A stretch of 64,000 bases of DNA from CFX2 sp014338005 (lineage in GTDB: Bacteria; Chloroflexota; Anaerolineae; Aggregatilineales; Phototrophicaceae), in the NCBI GenBank assembly GCA_030263555.1, contig SZPE01000008.1, positions 1-64,000 on the forward strand. Reading direction: 5' to 3'. Positions 53,480-61,810 of the stretch are shown here, one piece after another; position 1 is the first letter of the stretch; every line of letters starts with the position of its first letter. Under the pieces are notes generated by a model. The model did not search any database, was not told the origin of the DNA, and saw nothing but the letters and a program-made list of their open reading frames with translations. Made by a program: the position numbers and the translations under genes.

Positions 53480-54058
53480 ATGATCGAAAATTCCCGGCTG
53501 GAAGGCCTGTTTTTACTGGCAGAACTCAGTTATTTACGCTCCGAGGCCATGGATCTGTTCGAACGCTGCCTGACGGAGGGCAGCCCGGACTACCTGATTG
53601 TGTTCATCGAAGATCAGATTTATCAGGAGCCGCCGCGCCTGGACGTGCTGCGCGACCTGGCGGAAGATTTACACCAGCGGCTGCTTGGCCTGCGGGAGTA
53701 TCACTTTGATGTCCGCGAGCGCGTTTTAAAGACCCTGCGGGACGATTTCCAGATTGACCTGAGTCCGCTGGCCCCGGCGGATGCCCTGGAGCGGTATCAC
53801 CTGCTGCAAGTTGACGGCGTAATCGGCTATCTGCGCGAACAAAATCCCCGTCTCACGTCCAAAGAGGAGTTTTTGCTGCGGAAGATGGTCGAAGCCTCGC
53901 TGGAGATGGCTGCCCAACTCCATCAGGATGTCGTGATGACGGAGGAACTGTTTTTCTGTGTTATGGACTGGGTGGATGGGTTGAGCGCCACAATTGCCCG
54001 CCGGTTCTGGATGGATGACTGGTTCGGAGAATATGACACCGACAGCGTGATTCATTAA
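53480..54058 (+). CDS. protein of unknown function
   Basis: 192 residues, almost entirely helical and acidic, no TM segment or signal peptide. It starts MIENSRLEGLFLLAELSYL and ends with WMDDWFGEYD. AAGGA lies before ATG 53480, and it is 2 bases after the DUF971 gene, so the pair is coupled. I do not recognise a family. Confidence 0.68.
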   Translation: MIENSRLEGLFLLAELSYLRSEAMDLFERCLTEGSPDYLIVFIEDQIYQEPPRLDVLRDLAEDLHQRLLGLREYHFDVRERVLKTLRDDFQIDLSPLAPADALERYHLLQVDGVIGYLREQNPRLTSKEEFLLRKMVEASLEMAAQLHQDVVMTEELFFCVMDWVDGLSATIARRFWMDDWFGEYDTDSVIH

Positions 54059-54087
54059 AACCCGACCTAGCCAGTTGACCAGTAGGT

Positions 54088-54126
54088 AATCTCCTCAGAT
54101 GGCGGATACATGTGGGGAGATTTTGT
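54088..54126 (+). terminator. terminator of the DUF971 operon
   Basis: AATCTCC (54088-54094) pairs with GGAGATT (54116-54122), extended by two more pairs with a wobble, and TTGTCTT follows. Confidence 0.65.
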
Positions 54127-54172
54127 CTTAAGGTAACAACAACTGTTTAGTAAGGGTACCACGACCGCAAAA

Positions 54173-54559
54173 ATGAGCAAAAATCTCCGTATTCTCGTAG
54201 CCGACGATCAATCTGATGTTCGATATGCTCTGCGGACGCTCCTTCAACTGGTTAAAGAACTTCATGTAGAGGTGGTAGGGGAAGCAGCCGACGCCGACAC
54301 CCTGCTGAATGAAGTCGCGTCGCTAGAACCGGACATGCTGCTGGTGGATTGGAAGCTGCCCGGTTTGCGGGCGATTGCCTACCTGCGGGCGCTTTATCCC
54401 CGGCTTCGTATCATTGTTTTAAGCGTGCGTGCCGAAGCCCGTCAGGCCGCGCTGGACGCCGGAGCCGATGCGTTCGTTTTTAAAGGCGACCCGGTGGAGC
54501 GGCTGGTCGAGGCGATTCAGCATGTTCGAGACCTCCACCGCCCGTCTACAGGCGAGTAA
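54173..54559 (+). CDS. receiver-only response regulator
   Basis: 128 residues, a single REC domain: VADDQSD, the phospho-acceptor Asp in LLVDWKLPG, Ser in VLSVRAE and Lys in FKGDP. No DNA-binding domain follows. It is isolated: a terminator lies upstream and about 237 bases lie before the solute-binding protein gene. It could be a partner of one of the three kinases in the window or of the sugar genes. Confidence 0.88.
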   Translation: MSKNLRILVADDQSDVRYALRTLLQLVKELHVEVVGEAADADTLLNEVASLEPDMLLVDWKLPGLRAIAYLRALYPRLRIIVLSVRAEARQAALDAGADAFVFKGDPVERLVEAIQHVRDLHRPSTGE

Positions 54560-54599
54560 TGGTGACACCTTCGTTTCAATAACCTCGTGCAAAATCCCA

Positions 54600-54618
54600 A
54601 AACGATTTTTAATCGTTT
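54600..54618. promoter_or_regulatory. palindrome upstream of the sugar-binding protein gene
   Basis: AAACGATT (54600-54607) TTT AATCGTTT (54611-54618), an 8-bp inverted repeat with a 3-base centre, 41 bases after the receiver stop and about 180 bases before the solute-binding protein. It has no T-run, so it looks more like a repressor operator than a terminator. No LacI- or GntR-type gene is in the window. The rest of 54560-54796 holds TTGACT boxes without good -10 partners. Confidence 0.4.
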
Positions 54619-54796
54619 CGGTAGCATATTTCATTTGACTGCGTTATCATTGACTTCTAGCGATGCCGGGGGTTGTGATGCCGTCTGCATCGGACACTAA
54701 AAGGTTATGAGATTCGCGCCGTTTGGCGGCTCTTCTCCTGAATGTGTCACCCTTGATAATAACATTAAGTAGGTAGACTTGGAGGATTTTCTCATT

Positions 54797-56026
54797 ATGA
54801 AGTACGGTAAATTTGTACTCGCAGTAGTGGCTGTTTTATTGGCTGTGGGCAGCTTCGGCCTGACCCTGGCGCAGGATGGTGGAACGCTGGTGATGTGGAG
54901 CCAGGATGGCGACGTGAACGATGCCGTTCTGGCCGAGCAGTTTAAAGTCTGGGCAGAAACCACCGGCTCGGCTTTCACGCTGGAAATCGTGAACAAGGAA
55001 ACCGAAGTTCTGCGTAATGACCTGCAAACCGCCGGCCTGGCGGGTTCGGGTCTGCCGGACATGGTGCTGGGGCCGAACGATGCCATCGGTGTGTTCGTGG
55101 ACTCCGGCCTGCTGCAGCCGCTGGACGACCTGTTCGATATGTCCATGTACCCGATCAACCTCGGGGCGGCACAGGTGGCCGGCGCGACTTACGGCGTGCC
55201 GACCAATGCCGGCAACCACCTGATGCTGATGTACAACAAGAGCCTGGTCGAAAAAGCGCCCGACACCTGGGAAGAACTGATTGCAACCGCCAGGGCGATT
55301 GAGGAAGCCAATCCTGGTGTGCGGGGTTTCGCCTACAACCTGAACGAGCCATTCTGGTTCCTGCCGTTCGTTCATGGTTTTGGCGGCGGTACTTATGATG
55401 CCGATGGAAACATGGTGCTGGACTCGCAGGCCTGGATTGACGCTTACCAGTTTGTCCAGGATTTGAAGTTCAAGGAACAGATTGTCCCCTCGGAATGTGA
55501 CTACGCCTGCGCCGATGGCCTCTTTAAAGAGGGCAGCGTGGCGATGATTATCAACGGCGACTGGGCGATTGGCGACTACAAAAACCTGGAAACGTCGCCC
55601 GCGCTCGGCCCCGACAACCTGGGACTGGCCCCCTGGCCGAAACTGCCCAACGGCGAACGCCCGAAACCCTTCACCGCCGGTAAGTTCATCAGCATCCCGG
55701 TGGGTGTGGAAGGCGAGAAGCTGGATGCCGTCGTTTCGTTCGTCACCTGGCTGACCACCGACCCGGCGGCGGTTACGGCGTATGCGCTGGGGACCAGCCG
55801 CCTGCCGGCGATTGACGAAGTAACGGTTGACCCTGAAGCTGACCCGCTGCTGGCCGCTTCCAACGAGGCGCTGCTGACGGGCGTAGGTATGCCCGCCGAC
55901 CCGACCCTGCGCTGCATGTGGGACTCGGTGCGCCCGCAGCTCGAAGGCGTGATGAGCAACAACGTCACCCCGGCGGATGCGGCGATGGAGGCCCAGATCT
56001 CGGCTGAGGAGTGCATCGAAGGCTAA
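54797..56026 (+). CDS. sugar ABC transporter solute-binding protein (MalE-like)
   Basis: 409 residues with a Sec signal peptide (cleavage probably after LTLA, mature protein from QD). CUT1 family blocks: TLVMWSQDGD near the mature N terminus, the ligand-contact INGDWAIGDYK, and SFVTWLTTDPAAVTAYA. It should bind maltodextrin or a related oligosaccharide and deliver it to the two permeases. Start at ATG 54797: GGAGG (54781-54785) is upstream, and the earlier in-frame TTG overlaps that Shine-Dalgarno sequence. A hairpin separates it from the permease genes. Confidence 0.9.
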   Translation: MKYGKFVLAVVAVLLAVGSFGLTLAQDGGTLVMWSQDGDVNDAVLAEQFKVWAETTGSAFTLEIVNKETEVLRNDLQTAGLAGSGLPDMVLGPNDAIGVFVDSGLLQPLDDLFDMSMYPINLGAAQVAGATYGVPTNAGNHLMLMYNKSLVEKAPDTWEELIATARAIEEANPGVRGFAYNLNEPFWFLPFVHGFGGGTYDADGNMVLDSQAWIDAYQFVQDLKFKEQIVPSECDYACADGLFKEGSVAMIINGDWAIGDYKNLETSPALGPDNLGLAPWPKLPNGERPKPFTAGKFISIPVGVEGEKLDAVVSFVTWLTTDPAAVTAYALGTSRLPAIDEVTVDPEADPLLAASNEALLTGVGMPADPTLRCMWDSVRPQLEGVMSNNVTPADAAMEAQISAEECIEG

Positions 56027-56065
56027 CTTTGCTGCGTCAATTGACCTGCTAAAGATTAAAACGTC

Positions 56066-56097
56066 GGGTGGGGCTGGCAGATGGCATAGCCCCACCC
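56066..56097 (+). other. intercistronic hairpin after the solute-binding protein
   Basis: GGGTGGGGCT (56066-56075) pairs perfectly with AGCCCCACCC (56088-56097) around a 12-base loop. There is no T-run, so it is likelier to stabilise the upstream mRNA end, as in the malE-malF gap of Escherichia coli, than to terminate fully. Confidence 0.6.
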
Positions 56098-56124
56098 CGC
56101 GTTTATTGGTAGGAGAAACAAATT

Positions 56125-57240
56125 ATGCAAGGAATAGGTGGTTTAACAGGTGACATCGTTCTAAATACATTAGGCCAGATTATACCGCTTATCATTGGCG
56201 TCGTGGTCGGGGTGGTGGTGCTGGAGTTTCTGCTCTACAACCTGCTGGCAAAAACGCTCAAAGTTAAAAATGCGCTGGCCTATACACTGCTCGCTCCCGC
56301 TGCGATTGCCATTCTCGCCTTCATGTTATATCCATTGTTTTTCAATGTTTTATTAGCATTTTCCGACTTAAAGCGCACTACTTTCCCCTGTTACAGCCCG
56401 ATTGCGCGCGGCGAATGCCAGCTCGATCACCTGTATGGGCTGGATTATGCAGTAAAAAACTTCAGCGATGTGTTTTTCCGGGTTCGTGATGGCGAGATTA
56501 TCGGCTGGGGGCGGCTGCTGCGAACGGCTGATTCCACTTTCCCGGTGCTGCTGGGGCGCACGGTTTTGTGGACGGTGGTAAACGTCATCTTTCATTTCTC
56601 CGGCGGCCTGGCGCTGGCGCTTATCATGAATCAAAAGATACGCTTCAGGGGTATTTACCGGGCGCTGATCGTCATCCCCTGGGCGCTGCCCGGCGTCATC
56701 ACCGCGCTGACCTGGAAACAGGAATTCCACGCCGAATATGGGTTTGTGAACACGCTTTTACAGGGCATTGGTTTGCAGCCGGTGGGCTGGCTGCGCGACG
56801 CGACGGCTGCCTTCGTGGCCGTAACGTTTGTGAATATCTGGCTGGGCATCCCGTTTTATATGGTGATGCTGTTGGGCGGCCTGCAAAGCATTTCGGCGGA
56901 ATATTATGAAGCGGCGCAGATGGATGGGGCAGGGGCGTGGCATCGCTTCCGGTTCATCACTATGCCGCTGCTCAGGCCGATTCTCATCCCGGCGGTGACG
57001 CTGGATGTGATCTGGACATTTAACAAACTGGACCTGATCGTCATCATGACCGGCGGCGGGCCGGAAGAAAAGACGAATATCCTGGTATCGGCCTTATATA
57101 ATGCCGCGTTCGGCACGGCAGCCACCCAACAGCTTGGTTTCGCGGCGGCCTTTTCCATCGTCATTTTCTTCATCCTGTTCCTGTTTGCAATCGTCTGGAT
57201 TACAACCAGCGGTGGTTTGAAGGAGATTTACGACCGATGA
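56125..57240 (+). CDS. sugar ABC transporter permease (MalF-like)
   Basis: 371 residues. Eight hydrophobic segments, with the EAA loop EYYEAAQMDGAGAWHRF and the following RFITMPLLRPI marking the site that contacts the ATPase. The N terminus has two extra TM segments before the conserved core. GGAG precedes ATG 56125, and the stop overlaps the next permease as ATGA. No ATPase gene is in the window; CUT1 systems often share a MsmK/MalK-type ATPase encoded elsewhere. Confidence 0.92.
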   Translation: MQGIGGLTGDIVLNTLGQIIPLIIGVVVGVVVLEFLLYNLLAKTLKVKNALAYTLLAPAAIAILAFMLYPLFFNVLLAFSDLKRTTFPCYSPIARGECQLDHLYGLDYAVKNFSDVFFRVRDGEIIGWGRLLRTADSTFPVLLGRTVLWTVVNVIFHFSGGLALALIMNQKIRFRGIYRALIVIPWALPGVITALTWKQEFHAEYGFVNTLLQGIGLQPVGWLRDATAAFVAVTFVNIWLGIPFYMVMLLGGLQSISAEYYEAAQMDGAGAWHRFRFITMPLLRPILIPAVTLDVIWTFNKLDLIVIMTGGGPEEKTNILVSALYNAAFGTAATQQLGFAAAFSIVIFFILFLFAIVWITTSGGLKEIYDR

Positions 57241-58226
57241 GTACCATTACCCAACCTACCCCGACCGCCGCTCGCCGCCAGCAGAACGGTTTGACTTCCC
57301 AACAAATCCGCGCCGGCATTGGCGGAGTGATCGCCGTCGGCGGCCTGGTATTGATGGTCGCCAACCAGATGAATGTGATCTTCTTACTGGTTGGCCTGCT
57401 GTTGGGCCTGCTGGTCTGGAAGCCGTTTCATGGCATTCTGGTGGCCTATTCGATCATCTCCGTTTATCCGGTGCTGCGGATTGTCAGCATTTCGCTGCGC
57501 CCCTCGACGGGGCTGCTCTCGCGTTCGCTGGACATCATCCCCGCCGGCGCCACGCTGCAAAGCTACAACAATCTTTTTAACGAAGAGCCGTTCCTGCAAT
57601 GGGTGTGGAACAGCCTGTCCATCACCGTCACGGTGTCAATCATCGGCGTAGCGGTGGCTGCGACCGGCGCGTATGCCTTCAGCCGGTGGCGTTTCTTCGG
57701 GCGGCGTCCGGCGCTGATCTTTTTGCTGACCACCCAGATGATTCCTGCCGGTATGCTGGTGATCCCCATTTTTGTCATCGTGGCGCAGTTGGGTCTGGCG
57801 AACCAGATCATCGGCCTGGTGCTGGCCTACATCTCGACGGCAGTGCCGTTCAGCATCTGGATTCTGAAAGGGTATTACGACACCATTCCGCCGGACCTGG
57901 AAGAAGCGGCGATGGTGGACGGCTGCAACCGGATGGAAGCCTTCTGGCGTATCATCCTGCCGCTTTCAACGCCCGCGCTGTCCATCGTTTTCCTGTTTAA
58001 CTTCCTGGCTGCCTGGTCGGAATTTATCGTCGCCAAAGTGATTTTAACAGCTCAGTCGGTGATGACGTGGCCGCTCGGTCTGAATCAGCTCATCGGCACG
58101 TTTCAGACGGATTGGGGTAAATATGCTGCCGGGTCGGTGCTGGTAACAGTCCCGGTGCTGCTGCTGTTTATGTGGCAGTCGAAGTACCTGATCTCCGGCC
58201 TGACGCTGGGCAGCGTGAAGAGTTGA
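57237..58226 (+). CDS. sugar ABC transporter permease (MalG-like)
   Basis: 329 residues. A Pro/Gln-rich cytoplasmic N terminus (about 25 residues), then about seven TM segments. The EAA motif is LEEAAMVDGCNRMEAFW, followed by RIILPLSTPALS. It pairs with the MalF-like permease and a shared ATPase encoded elsewhere. A strong terminator follows, so the importer operon ends here. Confidence 0.93.
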   Translation: MSTITQPTPTAARRQQNGLTSQQIRAGIGGVIAVGGLVLMVANQMNVIFLLVGLLLGLLVWKPFHGILVAYSIISVYPVLRIVSISLRPSTGLLSRSLDIIPAGATLQSYNNLFNEEPFLQWVWNSLSITVTVSIIGVAVAATGAYAFSRWRFFGRRPALIFLLTTQMIPAGMLVIPIFVIVAQLGLANQIIGLVLAYISTAVPFSIWILKGYYDTIPPDLEEAAMVDGCNRMEAFWRIILPLSTPALSIVFLFNFLAAWSEFIVAKVILTAQSVMTWPLGLNQLIGTFQTDWGKYAAGSVLVTVPVLLLFMWQSKYLISGLTLGSVKS

Positions 58227-58256
58227 TAGACGATATTCTCCGGTCTTTGGTTTATG

Positions 58257-58291
58257 AACAGAGGCAGATTACGCAATCCGCCTCTGTTTTT
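58257..58291 (+). terminator. terminator of the sugar importer operon
   Basis: AACAGAGGC (58257-58265) pairs with GCCTCTGTT (58280-58288), with an inner GATT/AATC pair after one mismatch, and a T-run through 58291. Confidence 0.8.
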
Positions 58292-58336
58292 GTCTCTGGT
58301 TGTGGCTAAAGACTGGCGACTAACGACTGCTGGTTT

Positions 58337-60019
58337 TCACCCATCAAACGACGCGGACATCAGATCATCAATCAGCGGGCTGCCGAACAGGTCGCATTCC
58401 GGCACGGTTTCCTCGCGGACTTGTTCCAGCGGCGCGGTGGGATTGTAGTAGTTATAAACGGCGCGCGTTATCTCTGCAATCAAGGGGAAGGACTCGGAAA
58501 AATCGAGCCAGGTGGGGTTGTGCAGGATCGTAACCAGGACGAAATTCCCCCCAGGTGTAAAGACGATTCCCGCGTCGCCATGCGTATCGGCAATCCAGCC
58601 GTGTTTGTGTGCCACGCGCGTTCCCGGCGGCACGCCGGCTTCGATGAGCGCGCCGATTTTATTACTGCTCATGGCATGTAACATCTGGCGACATTCTGAC
58701 GGCGTGTAAGCGCCGGGAAATTTTTCCAGCAGCGGCCCGTTTTCATCATAAGCGCAGCTATAAATGCTGCCCAGCAGCCAGCCGAGATTATCTACGGTTG
58801 CCTGATTCCAGGGGTCTGGCTGGGTGATATTTTTATCGGCGCTGGTGACGGGCGCGACGACAGGGAACGGCGGCGTCGGGATGTTTTGGGGGTCAATCAC
58901 AAACGGCGCGACCAGAAAGGTGTTGGTCAGCTCCAAATCCTGTAAGAATTGGGTGACTGCCAACGCGCCGGTGTAGGCATCACCGCCGCCGATGATGTTG
59001 AGCATATCGTTGCTGGAGGTGTTTTCGCTGCAAATCATAGCGCCGGCGATAGTATTGGCCTGCGCCAGATTGGGCGGCTGGTCTAAAGTCCCGTAAAGTT
59101 TCGCCAGGATGGCGATTTTGTTCAGGCTCATGCCGCTGAAGGCGATCTGATTGCCGAAGGTGATGGCCTCACCGGTTTGTAGGTCGAGCAGGAACAGCGC
59201 CCCCAGGCGGCTGGTTTCCGGCTCGAAGCCGGCTTGCAGCATCATGGCCCACAGTTGGTCGCCCAGGGCGCGAAAGGCCGGGCTGATGGCCGCCTGCGCC
59301 GCACTAAAGATGGTGCTGGCCTGAACAACCGGCTGCGTCGGCGTCAGTGTCGGCAGGTCGAAGCGCGTCTGGCTGATCGGCGGCAGGGTGAACACATCGC
59401 CCTGGATTTCGAGCAGGTCTTTCGCCACCCAGCCAAAGCCGTTTGGCGCGGATGGGTAGCGGATTTGCAGCCAGGGTAGTTGGGTATGCCAGCCGGTGAT
59501 TTCAAAGCTGTCGCCGACACGGGCGACGCCGATACGTGGATAATCAACCCCCGGCCCATAACGAATGTTGATTTCGCCGGTGACGCGCCCCGTTATGCCG
59601 CTTTGCGCGGCCGGCGTGGCAGCCGGCAGGGTGGGGGTAATTATTACGGCCCCCGGTGATGCGGTGTTTAACGGTGGAGCGGGAGAAACAGCCGGCGCGC
59701 CGATTTCCAGGGTCGAAAACGGCGTCTGGTTTACATCACCGTAGACATTCACCAGATCGCGGAAAACCCAGCCGATTGGTTGGTTGGTAGCCGGATCGGC
59801 CAGCAGCAGCCAGGGGAAAAATTCGCTGCGTCCGATCACCGGATAGCGCGTGCCGCTCTGGATTTGCCCGACCAGCGTCGAGTTTACGTCGGTGGTGGCG
59901 CGCAGGTTAGCCTGGCCGATGGCTTCTGCCTCAACCCCGGTGATCTGCGCCCTGGCGGGGAAAAATCCCAGCGCGATTGCCAGCAGGAGCAGTAAAAAAA
60001 GGATTCTGGCGTTTTTCAT
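58337..60019 (-). CDS. secreted SH3 / beta-lactamase-fold serine hydrolase
   Basis: 560 residues. A signal peptide (cleavage after FPARA), two bacterial SH3-type domains (about 30-95 and 145-220), and a Pro/Thr linker precede a class A beta-lactamase-like domain (about 240-540). Its motifs are SLNK (SxxK, around residue 299), SSND near the SDN position, and KHG at the KTG position. SH3 domains usually bind the wall; the enzyme may be a wall-attached carboxypeptidase or a lactamase. The start has an extended -10 promoter about 60 bases upstream. Confidence 0.85.
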   Translation of the reverse strand: MKNARILFLLLLLAIALGFFPARAQITGVEAEAIGQANLRATTDVNSTLVGQIQSGTRYPVIGRSEFFPWLLLADPATNQPIGWVFRDLVNVYGDVNQTPFSTLEIGAPAVSPAPPLNTASPGAVIITPTLPAATPAAQSGITGRVTGEINIRYGPGVDYPRIGVARVGDSFEITGWHTQLPWLQIRYPSAPNGFGWVAKDLLEIQGDVFTLPPISQTRFDLPTLTPTQPVVQASTIFSAAQAAISPAFRALGDQLWAMMLQAGFEPETSRLGALFLLDLQTGEAITFGNQIAFSGMSLNKIAILAKLYGTLDQPPNLAQANTIAGAMICSENTSSNDMLNIIGGGDAYTGALAVTQFLQDLELTNTFLVAPFVIDPQNIPTPPFPVVAPVTSADKNITQPDPWNQATVDNLGWLLGSIYSCAYDENGPLLEKFPGAYTPSECRQMLHAMSSNKIGALIEAGVPPGTRVAHKHGWIADTHGDAGIVFTPGGNFVLVTILHNPTWLDFSESFPLIAEITRAVYNYYNPTAPLEQVREETVPECDLFGSPLIDDLMSASFDG

Positions 60020-60077
60020 CGTGTTTGTATAGTCCCTCCAACATCAGCTTTTCTGTGCCGATGATCGAGCGCGGCGC

Positions 60078-60086
60078 ATTATAACA
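60078..60086 (-). promoter_or_regulatory. extended -10 promoter of the SH3-lactamase gene
   Basis: On the minus strand TG-T-TATAAT (TGnTATAAT), with only a weak -35. It lies back to back with the tRNA promoter, about 26 bases away. Confidence 0.55.
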
Positions 60087-60111
60087 CATCTCAATTTTTC
60101 CAAAATTTGGC

Positions 60112-60139
60112 TTGACATTCCACCGGCATTTGCTAGAAT
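60112..60139 (+). promoter_or_regulatory. promoter of tRNA-Leu
   Basis: TTGACA (60112-60117), a 16-base spacer, then TAGAAT (60134-60139), 14 bases before the tRNA. This is close to the sigma70 consensus. Confidence 0.75.
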
Positions 60140-60152
60140 AAACTTACTTCCT

Positions 60153-60236
60153 GCCGAAGTGGCGGAATTGGCAGACGCGCTACGTTCAGGGCGTAGTTCT
60201 CGCAAGGGAGTGTGGGTTCGACTCCCACCTTCGGCA
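60153..60236 (+). tRNA. tRNA-Leu (anticodon CAG)
   Basis: 84 bases. The acceptor GCCGAAG pairs with CTTCGGC at the 3' end with discriminator A; the anticodon stem CTACG/CGTAG holds loop TTCAGGG with anticodon CAG (60187-60189), reading CUG. The T arm is GTGGG-TTCGACT-CCCAC, and a long variable arm, typical of tRNA-Leu, follows the anticodon stem. The 3' CCA is not encoded. A promoter lies directly upstream and a terminator directly downstream, so it is a single-gene unit. Confidence 0.96.
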
Positions 60237-60241
60237 CAAAC

Positions 60242-60266
60242 AAACCCGGCTTTAAGCCGGGTTTTT
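60242..60266 (+). terminator. terminator of tRNA-Leu
   Basis: AAACCCGGC (60242-60250) pairs with GCCGGGTTT (60256-60264) with a T-run through 60266. Its minus-strand reading is also T-rich, so it may serve the convergent BtpA-family gene. Confidence 0.8.
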
Positions 60267-60315
60267 GTTTAGCTGTTGAGGTGGTTGAAATAAAAATGTC
60301 GCCTGTTTCCGGCGT

Positions 60316-61128
60316 TTATCCATGACGAATGTTATTCACCTTCCGCATAAATTCGCTCACGCGGCTTTCGTCCACATCATTCCAGATGTAACCATCGCGT
60401 TTAAAGGTTGTGCCGATGATCGCGCCATCGGCCACGTCCAGCATTGCTTCGACGTTCGACAGGCGCACGCCGGTATTGGCGAACACGACCATATCCGGTA
60501 CGGCCTGTTTGACCCGCTTGAGTATGTGCAGCGGCGTTTCCGTGCCTGCCGTCGCGCCGGAGACACACAGCGCATCCGGCTGCGAAACAAATACGGTCGT
60601 GCGGGCGATGTCCTCGACCGGGCGCTGGCCCAGATAAACGGCGGATTCCGGCACGATGTTAAAAAACAGCCGCACGGTTTCGCCGCAAACGTGCTGCCGG
60701 TGGCGGATGGTTTCGCCGCAGTTGGTGTTCCACAGGCCGTAATCGCTGGCATACACGCCGGTGAAAATCTCGCGCACGAACTGCCCGCCGGTGGCGACCG
60801 CCAGATCAATCGAGGCGGCGGGGTCCCACAGCACGTTGACGCCAAACGGCACGCGGATGTCGCCCCGCAGTTCGGCGATAACTCGCGCCATGCAGGCCAC
60901 CGTGACCGTCTCGACTTTGGTCAAATAAGGCAGGCTGGCCTCGTTGGAGAACATAATGGCGTCCACACCGCCGTTTTGCAGGGCGTGTAAATCCATCCGC
61001 GCCTGCTCAACAATCCATTCCATGCCTTTGTGGGCGTCATATCCTGGGTCGCCGGGCAGCGCTTTTAGGTGGCACATGGCAATAATTGGTTTGTCCACAT
61101 GAAAGAGTTCGTTCAGCCAGTTCATCAT
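60316..61128 (-). CDS. BtpA/SgcQ-family protein
   Basis: 270 residues, a TIM-barrel protein. The N terminus has PIIAMCHLKALPGDPG, the family signature. GVDAIMFSNEASLPY, PFGVNVLWDP and the C-terminal phosphate-binding region (FANTGVRLSN, DGAIIGTTFK) follow. In cyanobacteria BtpA is needed for photosystem I stability; in other bacteria the related SgcQ group is of unknown role and may act on sugar phosphates. GAGG precedes ATG 61128. It is convergent with the tRNA unit. Confidence 0.88.
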   Translation of the reverse strand: MMNWLNELFHVDKPIIAMCHLKALPGDPGYDAHKGMEWIVEQARMDLHALQNGGVDAIMFSNEASLPYLTKVETVTVACMARVIAELRGDIRVPFGVNVLWDPAASIDLAVATGGQFVREIFTGVYASDYGLWNTNCGETIRHRQHVCGETVRLFFNIVPESAVYLGQRPVEDIARTTVFVSQPDALCVSGATAGTETPLHILKRVKQAVPDMVVFANTGVRLSNVEAMLDVADGAIIGTTFKRDGYIWNDVDESRVSEFMRKVNNIRHG

Positions 61129-61218
61129 GATCCTCTTGAATGATTAGCTTGATCGGGCAGCGCCTTTTAGCGATTGCGGTGGATATAAAGATAAGAGCAG
61201 GGTTTTTCTTGTGGCCGA

Positions 61219-61247
61219 AAAGTAGCCGAAAACCGTTTGATTGTCAA
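61219..61247 (-). promoter_or_regulatory. possible promoter of the BtpA-family gene
   Basis: On the minus strand a consensus TTGACA (61247-61242), a 17-base spacer, then a weak TACTTT (61224-61219), about 90 bases before the start codon. The 241-base divergent gap 61129-61369 shows no gene. Confidence 0.4.
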
Positions 61248-61369
61248 TAACGCGCATCAACACACAGCGATTTGACCGCTGCGCGCGGTTTTAACCCTGC
61301 GCGCCGGTTTGTGAAGCGGGCAGGTTTGATGTACCCTCAGTAGCGAGAAGAACGGTACGGGAATGATTT

Positions 61370-61810
61370 ATGCAGCCGGAGAAAAAAACGCGCAAACGCA
61401 CCGGGCAGTTATCAGGCGTACAGGTGATGTTCGCTGCCATCCTGGCGATTGGGCTGGCGCTGGCGATCAACCTCAGCAGCCTGATTACTTCTGCCCAGCC
61501 GCTCCAGGAGAAATACCGCCAGCTTTCGACCGAAATCGCCCGGTTGGAACGCGAACAGGCGGCGCTGGTGGTCGAGCGCGATTACGCCCGCAGCGATGCT
61601 TATGTGGAAAGCTGGGCGCGCGCCGAAGGCAAAATGGTTAAACCGGGCGATGTGCTGGTTGTGCCGGTGCCGTCCGGCATCGGTGTCGAAGCCACGCCGG
61701 AAGCGGCGGCCCCTGGGGTCGCCATTGAAACCGCGCCGCCCGAACCGCAAGCCTGGATGCTGTGGTGGGCGCTGTTTTTCGACGGCCCGCCGCCGCGATT
61801 GGGGAGTTAA
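61370..61810 (+). CDS. FtsB/DivIC-like septum protein
   Basis: 146 residues. A basic cytoplasmic tail of about 16, one TM segment (about 19-41), a short coiled coil (about 45-72), and a conserved SYVESWARAEGKMVKPGD block followed by a Pro/Ala-rich, Trp-containing tail. The layout fits the FtsB/DivIC/FtsL group of divisome proteins that support FtsWI. The YVE.WAR..G motif is shared by FtsB-like proteins of Chloroflexota. The tail is longer than in typical FtsB. It converges on the YgfZ-like gene with a 4-base overlap of the two stops. Confidence 0.75.
   Translation: MQPEKKTRKRTGQLSGVQVMFAAILAIGLALAINLSSLITSAQPLQEKYRQLSTEIARLEREQAALVVERDYARSDAYVESWARAEGKMVKPGDVLVVPVPSGIGVEATPEAAAPGVAIETAPPEPQAWMLWWALFFDGPPPRLGS

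Noticed and set aside
54836..56095. 419-codon open frame antisense to the solute-binding protein gene
   Set aside because: His/Arg/Val/Gln-rich shadow translation; the plus-strand frame has a signal peptide and CUT1 motifs.
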